A stretch of 46,131 nucleotides of DNA from Paraburkholderia monticola (GTDB lineage Bacteria; Pseudomonadota; Gammaproteobacteria; Burkholderiales; Burkholderiaceae): the NCBI RefSeq assembly GCF_001580545.1, contig NZ_LRBG01000017.1, positions 1 to 46,131 of the forward strand, written 5' to 3'. This document shows positions 23,915 through 31,046 of the stretch, piece after piece. The position numbers and the translations under genes are program-made. Below the pieces are notes generated by a model, which made no database searches, was not told where the DNA came from, and was given only the letters and a program-made list of their open reading frames with translations. The first letter of the stretch is position 1, and every line of letters begins with the position of its first letter.

Positions 23915-25135
23915 TCAGCCAGCGGTTTTTGCCTTCGGGCCCACGCGCTCCTGGTATTCGCGCGGCGTGCAGCCGAGTTCGCGGCGAAACACCGCGTACA
24001 TGTATTGCAACGACGTGAAGCCGCAACGAATCGCGACTTCCGCGCTCGACGCATCGCGCTTCGCGAGCAGCGACTTCGCGACGTCGAGCTTGTGGCGCAG
24101 GATCTCCTGATGCACAGTGCATTGGCGCTCGCGCCGGAAGTACTCTTCGAGCGACGAACGCGACACGCCCACATAGTCGGCCACCTGCTCGGTACGGATG
24201 CCCTGGCACGCGTACTGGCGAATGAAATGGCGCGCGCGCATCACGTAGGGACTCGCGAGCGGTTGATGCCGCGTCGATTCGAGCACGTTGATGCCGACCG
24301 GGGGCACCAGAATGCGGCGCCCCGGAAAGCGTGCGCCATGCAGCATCTGATGCAGGATGTGCGCGGCGGTGCGCCCCATTTCCTCGGTACCCTGGATCAC
24401 CGACGACAACGGAATGCGCGTCAACGTACGCGTGAGCGGATCGTTGTCGATGCCGATGATCGCCACTTCCTCGGGCACCGGAATGCCGGCGATCAAGCAG
24501 GCCTGCAGCAAATGCCGCGCCCGCGCGTCGGTCACCGCGATGATGCCGACCGGCTTCGGCAATTGCCGCAGCCATGCGGTGAGCTGTTCGATCGCCTGGT
24601 TCCATGACGTCGCGCTCGTCGACAGACCGCGATAGATCTCGCTATCGATCTGCGCGGCACTGCGTCCGTCCGCGCTGCGCAGATGCGCGAACGCGAGTTC
24701 GCGCTGCTGCGCCCAGCGGTTTTCCTGCGCCTGCGGCAGGCTGTACAGCGCGAAGTTTTCGAGACCCGAGCCGATCAGATGCGTGTACGCGAGCGAGACG
24801 AGCTTGCTGTTGTCGGTCGCGATATAGGGTAAATCCGGGGGGTACTGCGTCGGATCCTCATACGACGAGCCGACGGCGACCACCGGCAGTGGGCAGTCGC
24901 GCAGGGCTTCGTCGACGGCGGGGTCGTCGAAGTCGGCGATGATGCCGTCACCGTCGAAGCGCTGGATACCCGCGAGCCGGCAACGGAAATCTTCTTCGAG
25001 GAACAGGTCCCACGCGACGCGTGTGGACAGCAGGTAGTTGCCGATGCCGGTGATGATCTCGCGATCGTAGACCTTGTTCGCGTTGAACAGCAGCGCGATC
25101 CGATGGGTCGTCTGAGGTGCTTGCGGACGGGTCAT
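23915..25135 (-). CDS. xylR: XylR, xylose-responsive AraC-family activator
   Basis: A 406-aa regulator with the XylR layout: an N-terminal LacI/periplasmic-binding-like sugar sensor (about 10-285, HRIALLFNANKVYDREIITGIGNYL) and two C-terminal AraC helix-turn-helices (about 300-400, QVADYVGVSRSSLEEYFRRER and SAEVAIRCGFTSLQYMYAVFRRELG). E. coli XylR, which binds D-xylose and activates xylAB and xylFGH, has the same order. The frame opens 16 codons upstream at 25183, but I prefer the Met at 25135; neither has a clear ribosome site. It diverges from xylA, and galM follows in the same transcript. Confidence 0.93.
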   Translation of the reverse strand: MTRPQAPQTTHRIALLFNANKVYDREIITGIGNYLLSTRVAWDLFLEEDFRCRLAGIQRFDGDGIIADFDDPAVDEALRDCPLPVVAVGSSYEDPTQYPPDLPYIATDNSKLVSLAYTHLIGSGLENFALYSLPQAQENRWAQQRELAFAHLRSADGRSAAQIDSEIYRGLSTSATSWNQAIEQLTAWLRQLPKPVGIIAVTDARARHLLQACLIAGIPVPEEVAIIGIDNDPLTRTLTRIPLSSVIQGTEEMGRTAAHILHQMLHGARFPGRRILVPPVGINVLESTRHQPLASPYVMRARHFIRQYACQGIRTEQVADYVGVSRSSLEEYFRRERQCTVHQEILRHKLDVAKSLLAKRDASSAEVAIRCGFTSLQYMYAVFRRELGCTPREYQERVGPKAKTAG

Positions 25136-25294
25136 GGCGGTAAGCGGCGGGTGGATCGATGGATCACGCGCCTTTGTCTCCATTGTGTCGGGGTTGGGTT
25201 GACCGCCCCGTTTTTAAGCGTCTGGTTATTCTAGGCGCCGAATTACGAGACAGCAGTAAACAAACGCGCGGGCGGTAAGAAACATCAAGCCCGC

Positions 25295-25308
25295 TGCGAA
25301 ATTTCGCA
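25295..25308. promoter_or_regulatory. Palindrome in the xylR-xylA intergenic region
   Basis: TGCGAAATTTCGCA is a perfect 14-bp palindrome, and with the next bases it also reads as a direct repeat GCGAAATT-TCGCAATT. AraC-type XylR proteins bind direct repeats, so this is the best candidate operator. It lies about 100 bp upstream of xylA and 160 bp from xylR. I see nothing else notable in this 271-bp gap. Confidence 0.5.
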
Positions 25309-25406
25309 ATTGCCGCCACCTCGTGCAAGCGGCAGCATGGCGTCACCTCGTCGGCCGTCACGGCCACGCCGCGCGGGTTGCGGTGCAACAATACGTGGAG
25401 ACGCCG

Positions 25407-26729
25407 ATGTCCTACTTCGAACATATTCCCGAGATCCGTTATGAAGGCCCGCAATCGGACAACCCGCTTGCGTACCGTCACTACGACAAGAGCCGGAAGG
25501 TGCTCGGCAAGACGCTCGAAGAACATCTGCGTATCGCCGTGTGCTACTGGCACACGTTCGTGTGGCCCGGTGTCGATATCTTCGGTCAGGGCACGTTCCG
25601 GCGGTCGTGGCAGCAACCCGGCGACGCGATGGAGCGAGCGCTGCAAAAGGCCGACGCCGCGTTCGAATTCTTCTCGAAGCTCGGCACCCCCTACTACACG
25701 TTCCACGATACCGACGTCGCCCCCGAAGGCGCGAGCGTGAAGGAATACAGCGAGAACTTCCTGCGCGTGGCCGACTACCTCGGGCGCAAGCAGCAGGATA
25801 CCGGTATCAGGCTGCTGTGGGGCACCGCGAATCTGTTTTCGCATCCGCGTTACGCGGCCGGCGCCGCGACCAATCCGAATCCGGAGATCTTCGCGTTCGC
25901 CGCGACCCAGGTGCGTCATGCGCTCGACGCGACGCTGCGCCTCGGCGGCGAAAACTACGTGTTGTGGGGCGGCCGCGAAGGCTACGACACGCTGCTCAAC
26001 ACCAACCTGGTCCGTGAGCGCGAGCAGCTTGCGCGCTTTCTGCACATGGTGGTCGACCACAAGCACAAGATCGGCTTCAAGGGCGCGCTGCTGATCGAGC
26101 CCAAGCCGCAGGAGCCGACCAAGCATCAATACGATTACGACGTCGCGACCGTGCACGGCTTCCTGCTGCAGCATGGTCTCGACAAGGAGATTCGCGTGAA
26201 CATCGAGGCGAATCACGCGACGCTCGCGGGCCACTCGTTCCATCACGAGATTGCGACCGCGTTTGCGCTCGGCATCTTCGGCAGTGTCGATGCCAATCGC
26301 GGCGATCCGCAAAACGGCTGGGACACCGATCAATTCCCCAATAGCGTCGAGGAACTGACGCTCGCGTTCTACGAGATTCTGTGCCACGGCGGCTTCACGA
26401 CCGGCGGCATGAACTTCGATTCGAAGGTGCGGCGCCAGAGCGTCGATGCCGAAGACCTGTTTCACGGCCACATCGGCGCGATCGACAACCTCGCGCTCGG
26501 TCTCGAACGCGCGGCGGTGCTGGTCGAGAACGAGCGCCTCGAGCAGTTCAAGCGGCAACGCTACGCGGGCTGGGATGGCGAGTTCGGCCGCAAGATCCTG
26601 TCCGGCGACTATTCGCTCTCCGCACTCGCGGCGGACACGCTCTCGCGCGATCTGAATCCGCAGCATGTGAGCGGCCAGCAGGAACACATGGAAAACATCG
26701 TCAATCAGGCGATTTATAGCGGACGTTGA
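25407..26729 (+). CDS. xylA: Xylose isomerase
   Basis: A 440-aa class II xylose isomerase converting D-xylose to D-xylulose. The catalytic motif FHDTDVAPEG puts His100 and Asp103 where E. coli XylA has His101 and Asp104. Metal-ligand segments LLIEPKPQEPTKHQYDYD, NIEANHATLAGHSFHHE and DANRGDPQNGWDTDQFP are all complete. I choose the ATG at 25407, which has GGAG 7 bases upstream and matches the family N-terminus (MSYFEHIPEIRYEGP). It leads xylA-xylFGH and diverges from xylR. No xylulokinase gene follows, so xylB must lie elsewhere. Confidence 0.98.
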   Translation: MSYFEHIPEIRYEGPQSDNPLAYRHYDKSRKVLGKTLEEHLRIAVCYWHTFVWPGVDIFGQGTFRRSWQQPGDAMERALQKADAAFEFFSKLGTPYYTFHDTDVAPEGASVKEYSENFLRVADYLGRKQQDTGIRLLWGTANLFSHPRYAAGAATNPNPEIFAFAATQVRHALDATLRLGGENYVLWGGREGYDTLLNTNLVREREQLARFLHMVVDHKHKIGFKGALLIEPKPQEPTKHQYDYDVATVHGFLLQHGLDKEIRVNIEANHATLAGHSFHHEIATAFALGIFGSVDANRGDPQNGWDTDQFPNSVEELTLAFYEILCHGGFTTGGMNFDSKVRRQSVDAEDLFHGHIGAIDNLALGLERAAVLVENERLEQFKRQRYAGWDGEFGRKILSGDYSLSALAADTLSRDLNPQHVSGQQEHMENIVNQAIYSGR

Positions 26730-26737
26730 ATAACGAT

Positions 26738-26760
26738 CGCGCGGCCACGTCGACCGCGCG
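26738..26760 (+). promoter_or_regulatory. Hairpin between xylA and xylF
   Basis: CGCGCGG (26738-26744) pairs with CCGCGCG (26754-26760) over a 9-nt loop, 9 bp after the xylA stop codon. There is no T tract, so it is more likely an mRNA-stability or partial-termination element than a full terminator. Confidence 0.45.
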
Positions 26761-26858
26761 CACCAGCAAGCTGTGGGTTTTGCTTGTCCGAGTCTGCGGC
26801 TCGCAGCGCAGACCGATAGACCCGGTATTCCGGATATCACTACACGAAGGAGACAGAA

Positions 26859-27887
26859 ATGAAGTTCGCAATGCGCCGTAACGTACTGGGTTCGCTGCTA
26901 TGCGGCGCGGTACTCGCCAGCCTGTCGCTCGCCGCGCCGCTCGCGCACGCCAGCAAGGATCATCCGGAAATTGGCTTCTGTATCGACGATCTGCGCGTCG
27001 AACGCTGGTCGCGCGATCGCGACTATTTCGTCGCCGCGGCGGAAAAGCTCGGCGCGAAGGTATCGGTGCAATCGGCCGATGCGAGCGAGGAGCGTCAGAT
27101 CTCGCAGATCGAAAACCTGATCTCGCGCGGCGTCGACGTCATCGTGATCGTGCCGTTCAACTCGAAGACGCTCGGCAACGTGGTCGCCGAAGCACGCAAG
27201 GCGGGCATCAAGGTCGTGTCGTATGACCGCCTGATTCTCGATGCCGATATCGACGCCTATATCTCGTTCGACAACGAGAAGGTCGGTGAAATGCAGGCGC
27301 AGGGCGTCTACGACGTGCGGCCGAAGGGCAACTACTTCCTGCTCGGCGGCGCGCCGACCGACAACAACGCCAAGATGCTGCGCCAGGGCCAGCTGAAGGT
27401 CCTGCAACCGGCGATCGACAAGGGTGACATCAAGGTGGTCGGCCAGCAGTGGGTGCCGGAGTGGAGCGCATCGACGGCGCTGCGCATCATGGAAGACGCG
27501 CTGACCGCGAACAACAACAAGATCGACGCCGTCGTCGCGTCGAATGACGGCACCGCCGGCGGCGCGATCCAGGCGCTCGCCGCACAGGGCCTCGCCGGCA
27601 AGGTACCGATCTCGGGTCAGGATGCCGACCTCGCAGCCGTCAAGCGCGTCGCGGCAGGCACGCAGACCATGACGGTCTACAAGCCGCTGAAGCTGATCGC
27701 GGGTGAAGCCGCGAAGCTGTCGGTCGCGCTCGCCAAGGGTGAGAAGCCGGCGTTCAACGCGCAATACGACAACGGCAAGAAGAAGGTCGATACGGTGCTG
27801 CTGCAGCCGACCAAGCTGACCAAGGCCAACCTCGACATCGTCGTGAAGGACGGCTTCTACACGCAGGATCAGCTCGCGAGCAAATAA
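26859..27887 (+). CDS. xylF: D-xylose-binding periplasmic protein
   Basis: A 342-aa periplasmic binding protein of the ribose/xylose family. A signal peptide (MKFAMRRNVLGSLLCGAVLA, then SLSLAAPLAHA) is cleaved before SKDHPEIGF. Matching XylF features are DDLRVERWSRDRDYF, IVPFNSKTLGNVV, SYDRLILDADIDAYISFDN, VVASNDGTAGGAIQAL and PISGQDADLAAVKRV. AAGGAGA precedes the ATG. It delivers xylose to the XylGH transporter and is followed by a strong hairpin that could keep its mRNA more abundant than that of xylGH. Confidence 0.98.
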   Translation: MKFAMRRNVLGSLLCGAVLASLSLAAPLAHASKDHPEIGFCIDDLRVERWSRDRDYFVAAAEKLGAKVSVQSADASEERQISQIENLISRGVDVIVIVPFNSKTLGNVVAEARKAGIKVVSYDRLILDADIDAYISFDNEKVGEMQAQGVYDVRPKGNYFLLGGAPTDNNAKMLRQGQLKVLQPAIDKGDIKVVGQQWVPEWSASTALRIMEDALTANNNKIDAVVASNDGTAGGAIQALAAQGLAGKVPISGQDADLAAVKRVAAGTQTMTVYKPLKLIAGEAAKLSVALAKGEKPAFNAQYDNGKKKVDTVLLQPTKLTKANLDIVVKDGFYTQDQLASK

Positions 27888-27912
27888 CACGGAGACGGGC
27901 TTGATGTGAACG

Positions 27913-27946
27913 CCACGCTCCCGGGTCATCGCGCCCGGGAGCGTGG
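27913..27946 (+). promoter_or_regulatory. Strong intercistronic hairpin between xylF and xylG
   Basis: A perfect 13-bp GC-rich stem, CCACGCTCCCGGG (27913-27925) with CCCGGGAGCGTGG (27934-27946), has an 8-nt loop and no T tract. It is 25 bp after the xylF stop codon and 36 bp before the xylG start. Such structures commonly protect upstream mRNA from 3' exonucleases, here favouring high XylF over the transporter core. Confidence 0.7.
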
Positions 27947-27982
27947 ACGTACATCGGCTCACCTCGCAGCGAGGCATAGCGA

Positions 27983-29542
27983 ATGACGCAACCTCTTCTG
28001 ACGATGCGCGGCATCGTCAAAGCATTTTCCGGCGTGAAGGCGCTCGACGGCATCGATCTGACCGTATCGCCGGGCGAATGCGTGGGCCTGTGCGGCGAAA
28101 ACGGCGCAGGCAAATCGACGCTGATGAAAGTGCTGTCCGGCGTGTATCCGCACGGTACCTGGGATGGCGAAATAACGTGGGAAGGCGAGACGCTGAAGGC
28201 CGCGAGCGTGCGCGACACGGAGCGCGCGGGCATCATCATCATCCACCAGGAACTGATGCTCGTGCCGGAGCTGTCGGTCGCGGAGAACATCTTTCTCGGC
28301 AATGAAATCACGTTGCCGGGTGGGCGCATGAATTACGCGGCGATGTATCAGCGCGCCGACGAACTGCTGCGCGAACTCGGCATCAGCGGCATCAACGCCG
28401 CGCAGCCGGTGATGAACTACGGCGGTGGCCATCAGCAGTTGATCGAAATCGCAAAGGCGCTGAACAAGCGCGCGAAGCTGCTGATTCTCGACGAGCCGTC
28501 GTCGTCGCTGACCGCCTCCGAAATCGCGATTCTGCTCGACATCGTGCGCGATCTGAAGCGGCGCGGCATCGCTTGCGTGTACATCTCGCACAAGCTCGAC
28601 GAAGTCGCGGCGGTCTGCGACACGATCAGCGTGATTCGCGACGGCCGCCATGTCGCGACCGAGCCGATGCACGCGTTGACGACCGACCGCATCATCTCGC
28701 TGATGGTCGGCCGCGAGATCAAGAACCTGTTTCCGCGTGAGCCGCATCCGATCGGCGACGTGATCTTCGAAGCACGCAACGTCACCTGTTTCGACGTGAC
28801 GAATCCGCGCCGCAAGCGCGTCGACGATGTCTCGTTCACGTTGCGGCGCGGCGAAATTCTCGGCGTCGCCGGGCTGGTCGGCGCGGGCCGCACCGAGCTG
28901 ATGCAGGCGATTTTCGGCGCTTATGCGGGTATCAGCGAGGCGAGCGTCGTGCTTGACGGCAAGCCGTTGAAGATTCGCGCACCGATCGACGCGATTCGCG
29001 CCGGCATCGCGATGGTGCCCGAGGACCGCAAGCGTCACGGCATCGTGCCGGGCTTGAGCGTCGGCCATAACATCACGCTTGCCGTGTTGCAGCGTTTCGC
29101 ATCGGGCGGACGCATCGATTCGGCGGCCGAACTCGACACGATTCATACGGAAATGAAGCGACTGTCGGTGCGCGCCGCGAATCCGATGCTGTCGATTGCC
29201 AGTCTGTCGGGCGGTAATCAGCAGAAAGCGGTGCTCACGCGCATGCTGCTGACCAACCCGACGGTGCTGATCCTCGACGAACCGACACGCGGTGTCGACG
29301 TCGGCGCGAAATACGAAATCTACAAGCTGATCTTTCAGCTGGCGCAGCGTGGCATGTCGATCGTGATGGTGTCGTCCGAATTGCCGGAAGTGCTCGGCAT
29401 CAGCGACCGTGTGCTCGTGATCGGCGAGGGCGAGTTGCGCGGCGACTTCGCCAACGACGGTCTCACGCAGGAAGACATACTCGGCGCCGCGATCCGTCCC
29501 GTGCACCTATCTTCGAACCCAACCGCAGCGAGTGCCGCATGA
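27983..29542 (+). CDS. xylG: D-xylose ABC transporter, ATP-binding protein
   Basis: A 519-aa tandem-domain ATPase. The first nucleotide-binding domain has Walker A GENGAGKST (about residues 36-44), the Q-loop HQE and Walker B LLILDEPSSSL; the signature is YGGGHQQLIEIAKAL. The second domain has the altered Walker A GLVGAGRTE, with Arg in place of Lys as is normal for sugar ATPases of this class, a signature LSGGNQQKAVL and Walker B LILDEPTRGVD. The C-terminus overlaps the xylH start by 4 bases (ATGA). It energises xylose uptake with XylH. Confidence 0.97.
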   Translation: MTQPLLTMRGIVKAFSGVKALDGIDLTVSPGECVGLCGENGAGKSTLMKVLSGVYPHGTWDGEITWEGETLKAASVRDTERAGIIIIHQELMLVPELSVAENIFLGNEITLPGGRMNYAAMYQRADELLRELGISGINAAQPVMNYGGGHQQLIEIAKALNKRAKLLILDEPSSSLTASEIAILLDIVRDLKRRGIACVYISHKLDEVAAVCDTISVIRDGRHVATEPMHALTTDRIISLMVGREIKNLFPREPHPIGDVIFEARNVTCFDVTNPRRKRVDDVSFTLRRGEILGVAGLVGAGRTELMQAIFGAYAGISEASVVLDGKPLKIRAPIDAIRAGIAMVPEDRKRHGIVPGLSVGHNITLAVLQRFASGGRIDSAAELDTIHTEMKRLSVRAANPMLSIASLSGGNQQKAVLTRMLLTNPTVLILDEPTRGVDVGAKYEIYKLIFQLAQRGMSIVMVSSELPEVLGISDRVLVIGEGELRGDFANDGLTQEDILGAAIRPVHLSSNPTAASAA

Positions 29543-30738
29543 CTCCCGACGTAACTTCCCAACGCACCGACAACGCCGCGCCGCGAGGCGCGTTCGGCGG
29601 CACGCAACGGATCCAGCAACTGTTCGCGCGCTACAAGATTCTGGCGCTGCTCATTGCCGTTGCGGTGATCTGGATTTTCTTTTCGGCGCTCACGCACGGC
29701 GCGTTCGTCACGCCGCGCAATCTGTCGAATCTGCTGCGGCAGATGTCGATTACCGGCATGCTCGCGTGCGGCATGGTGTTCGTGATCATCGCGGGCGAGA
29801 TCGATCTGTCGGTCGGTTCGCTGCTCGGTCTGCTCGGCGGCGTCGCGGCGATTCTCGACGTGAACCGGCACTGGCCGATCGGCGTGACGATTCCGATCGT
29901 GTTGCTGCTCGGCATCGCGGTCGGCATGTTCAACGGCTGGTGGTCGACCTATCGGCGCGTGCCTTCGTTTATCGTCGGGCTCGGCGGCATGCTCGCGTAT
30001 CGCGGCATCCTGCTCGGCATTACAGGCGGGTCGACGATCGCGCCGGTGTCGGACAGCTTCGTGTTCGTCGGCCAGGGCTATCTGCCCCGGCTCGCCGGTG
30101 ACACGCTCGCCGTCGTGCTGTTCGTGCTGTTGGCGTTCCTGACGATCCGCCAGCGCGCGAATCGGCAGCGCTATCAGCTGCGCGTCGTGCCGTTCTGGCA
30201 GGACGTCGCGAAGGTGATCGGCGCGGGCGCGATTCTCGCCGGCTTCGTTGCGATGCTCGACAACTACGGTGGTATTCCGGTGCCGGTGTTGCTGCTGCTC
30301 GCGCTGCTCGGCATCTTCACGTGGATCGCGACGCAGACCGTGTTCGGACGCCGCATCTACGCGGTCGGCTCGAACCTCGAAGCGACGCGGCTCTCGGGTG
30401 TCAACACCGACCGGGTGAAGCTCGCGATCTTCGCGCTGATGGGGCTGATGTGCGCATTCGCCGGCATCGTCAACACCGCGCGACTCGCGGCCGGTTCGCC
30501 GTCGGCGGGCTCGATGGGCGAACTCGACGCGATCGCCGCCTGCTTTATCGGCGGCACCTCGATGCGTGGCGGCTCCGGCACCGTGTACGGCGCGCTGATC
30601 GGCGCGCTCGTGATGGCGAGCCTCGACAACGGCATGTCGATGCTCGACGTCGACGCGTACTGGCAGATGATCGTGAAGGGCGGCATCCTCGTGCTGGCGG
30701 TGTGGATCGACGTGGTGTCGGGTTCGAACCGCCGTTGA
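29539..30738 (+). CDS. xylH: D-xylose ABC transporter, permease
   Basis: A 399-aa polytopic inner-membrane permease of the BPD_transp_2 (ribose/xylose) family, with about ten hydrophobic segments. Family blocks include MVFVIIAGEIDLSVGSLLGL, FIVGLGGMLAYRGILLGITG, AVGSNLEATRLSGVN and ACFIGGTSMRGGSGTVYGAL. It overlaps xylG by 4 bases, so the two are translationally coupled. It is the last gene of the xyl operon and is followed by a long hairpin. Confidence 0.97.
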   Translation: MTPDVTSQRTDNAAPRGAFGGTQRIQQLFARYKILALLIAVAVIWIFFSALTHGAFVTPRNLSNLLRQMSITGMLACGMVFVIIAGEIDLSVGSLLGLLGGVAAILDVNRHWPIGVTIPIVLLLGIAVGMFNGWWSTYRRVPSFIVGLGGMLAYRGILLGITGGSTIAPVSDSFVFVGQGYLPRLAGDTLAVVLFVLLAFLTIRQRANRQRYQLRVVPFWQDVAKVIGAGAILAGFVAMLDNYGGIPVPVLLLLALLGIFTWIATQTVFGRRIYAVGSNLEATRLSGVNTDRVKLAIFALMGLMCAFAGIVNTARLAAGSPSAGSMGELDAIAACFIGGTSMRGGSGTVYGALIGALVMASLDNGMSMLDVDAYWQMIVKGGILVLAVWIDVVSGSNRR

Positions 30739-30773
30739 TCTGATCGATCGCCTGATCGATTCGGGCGCAAGCG

Positions 30774-30807
30774 CTGTGTGCCGGCGGTGACTCCCGCCGG
30801 CGCACAG
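30774..30807 (+). terminator. GC-rich hairpin at the end of the xyl operon
   Basis: CTGTGTGCCGGCGG (30774-30787) pairs with CCGCCGGCGCACAG (30794-30807), a 14-bp stem with one G-U pair and a 6-nt loop, 35 bp past the xylH stop codon. There is no T tract afterwards, so termination may need Rho, or the hairpin mainly protects the mRNA end. Confidence 0.6.
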
Positions 30808-30957
30808 CTGGCCCCGCACCGCCGGTCGCGCCGCCGGCCGCGTTCCCGGCAGTTAATGAAGCACCCCACGGCTTTCCCCCGCTGCATTCCCTCCCCGTCT
30901 TTCCTCGCCGCACGGCCGCTTGAGCGTCGCGCGCGCATTTAAGTCTCCCGCTCGGCT

Positions 30958-30992
30958 ATCCGTCTTATTACTATTCGCAGACAAAGACGGAT
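30958..30992. promoter_or_regulatory. Inverted repeat upstream of the molybdenum hydroxylase
   Basis: ATCCGTCTT (30958-30966) and AAGACGGAT (30984-30992) form a perfect 9-bp dyad with a 17-bp centre. It lies 55 bp before the start at 31047, in an AT-rich stretch. It is a candidate operator or leader hairpin. The rest of the 308-bp gap (30739-31046) holds only the xyl-end hairpin. Confidence 0.45.
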
Positions 30993-31046
30993 GCATCGGC
31001 GCTGTCGCCGCTTTCCAATAATCGAGCCAGCCGTGCGAGCCATGCC

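Noticed and set aside
22736..24607. 623-aa plus-strand frame opposite galM and xylR
   Set aside because: Arg/Ala-rich shadow translation crossing two real minus-strand genes, with no recognisable motif.
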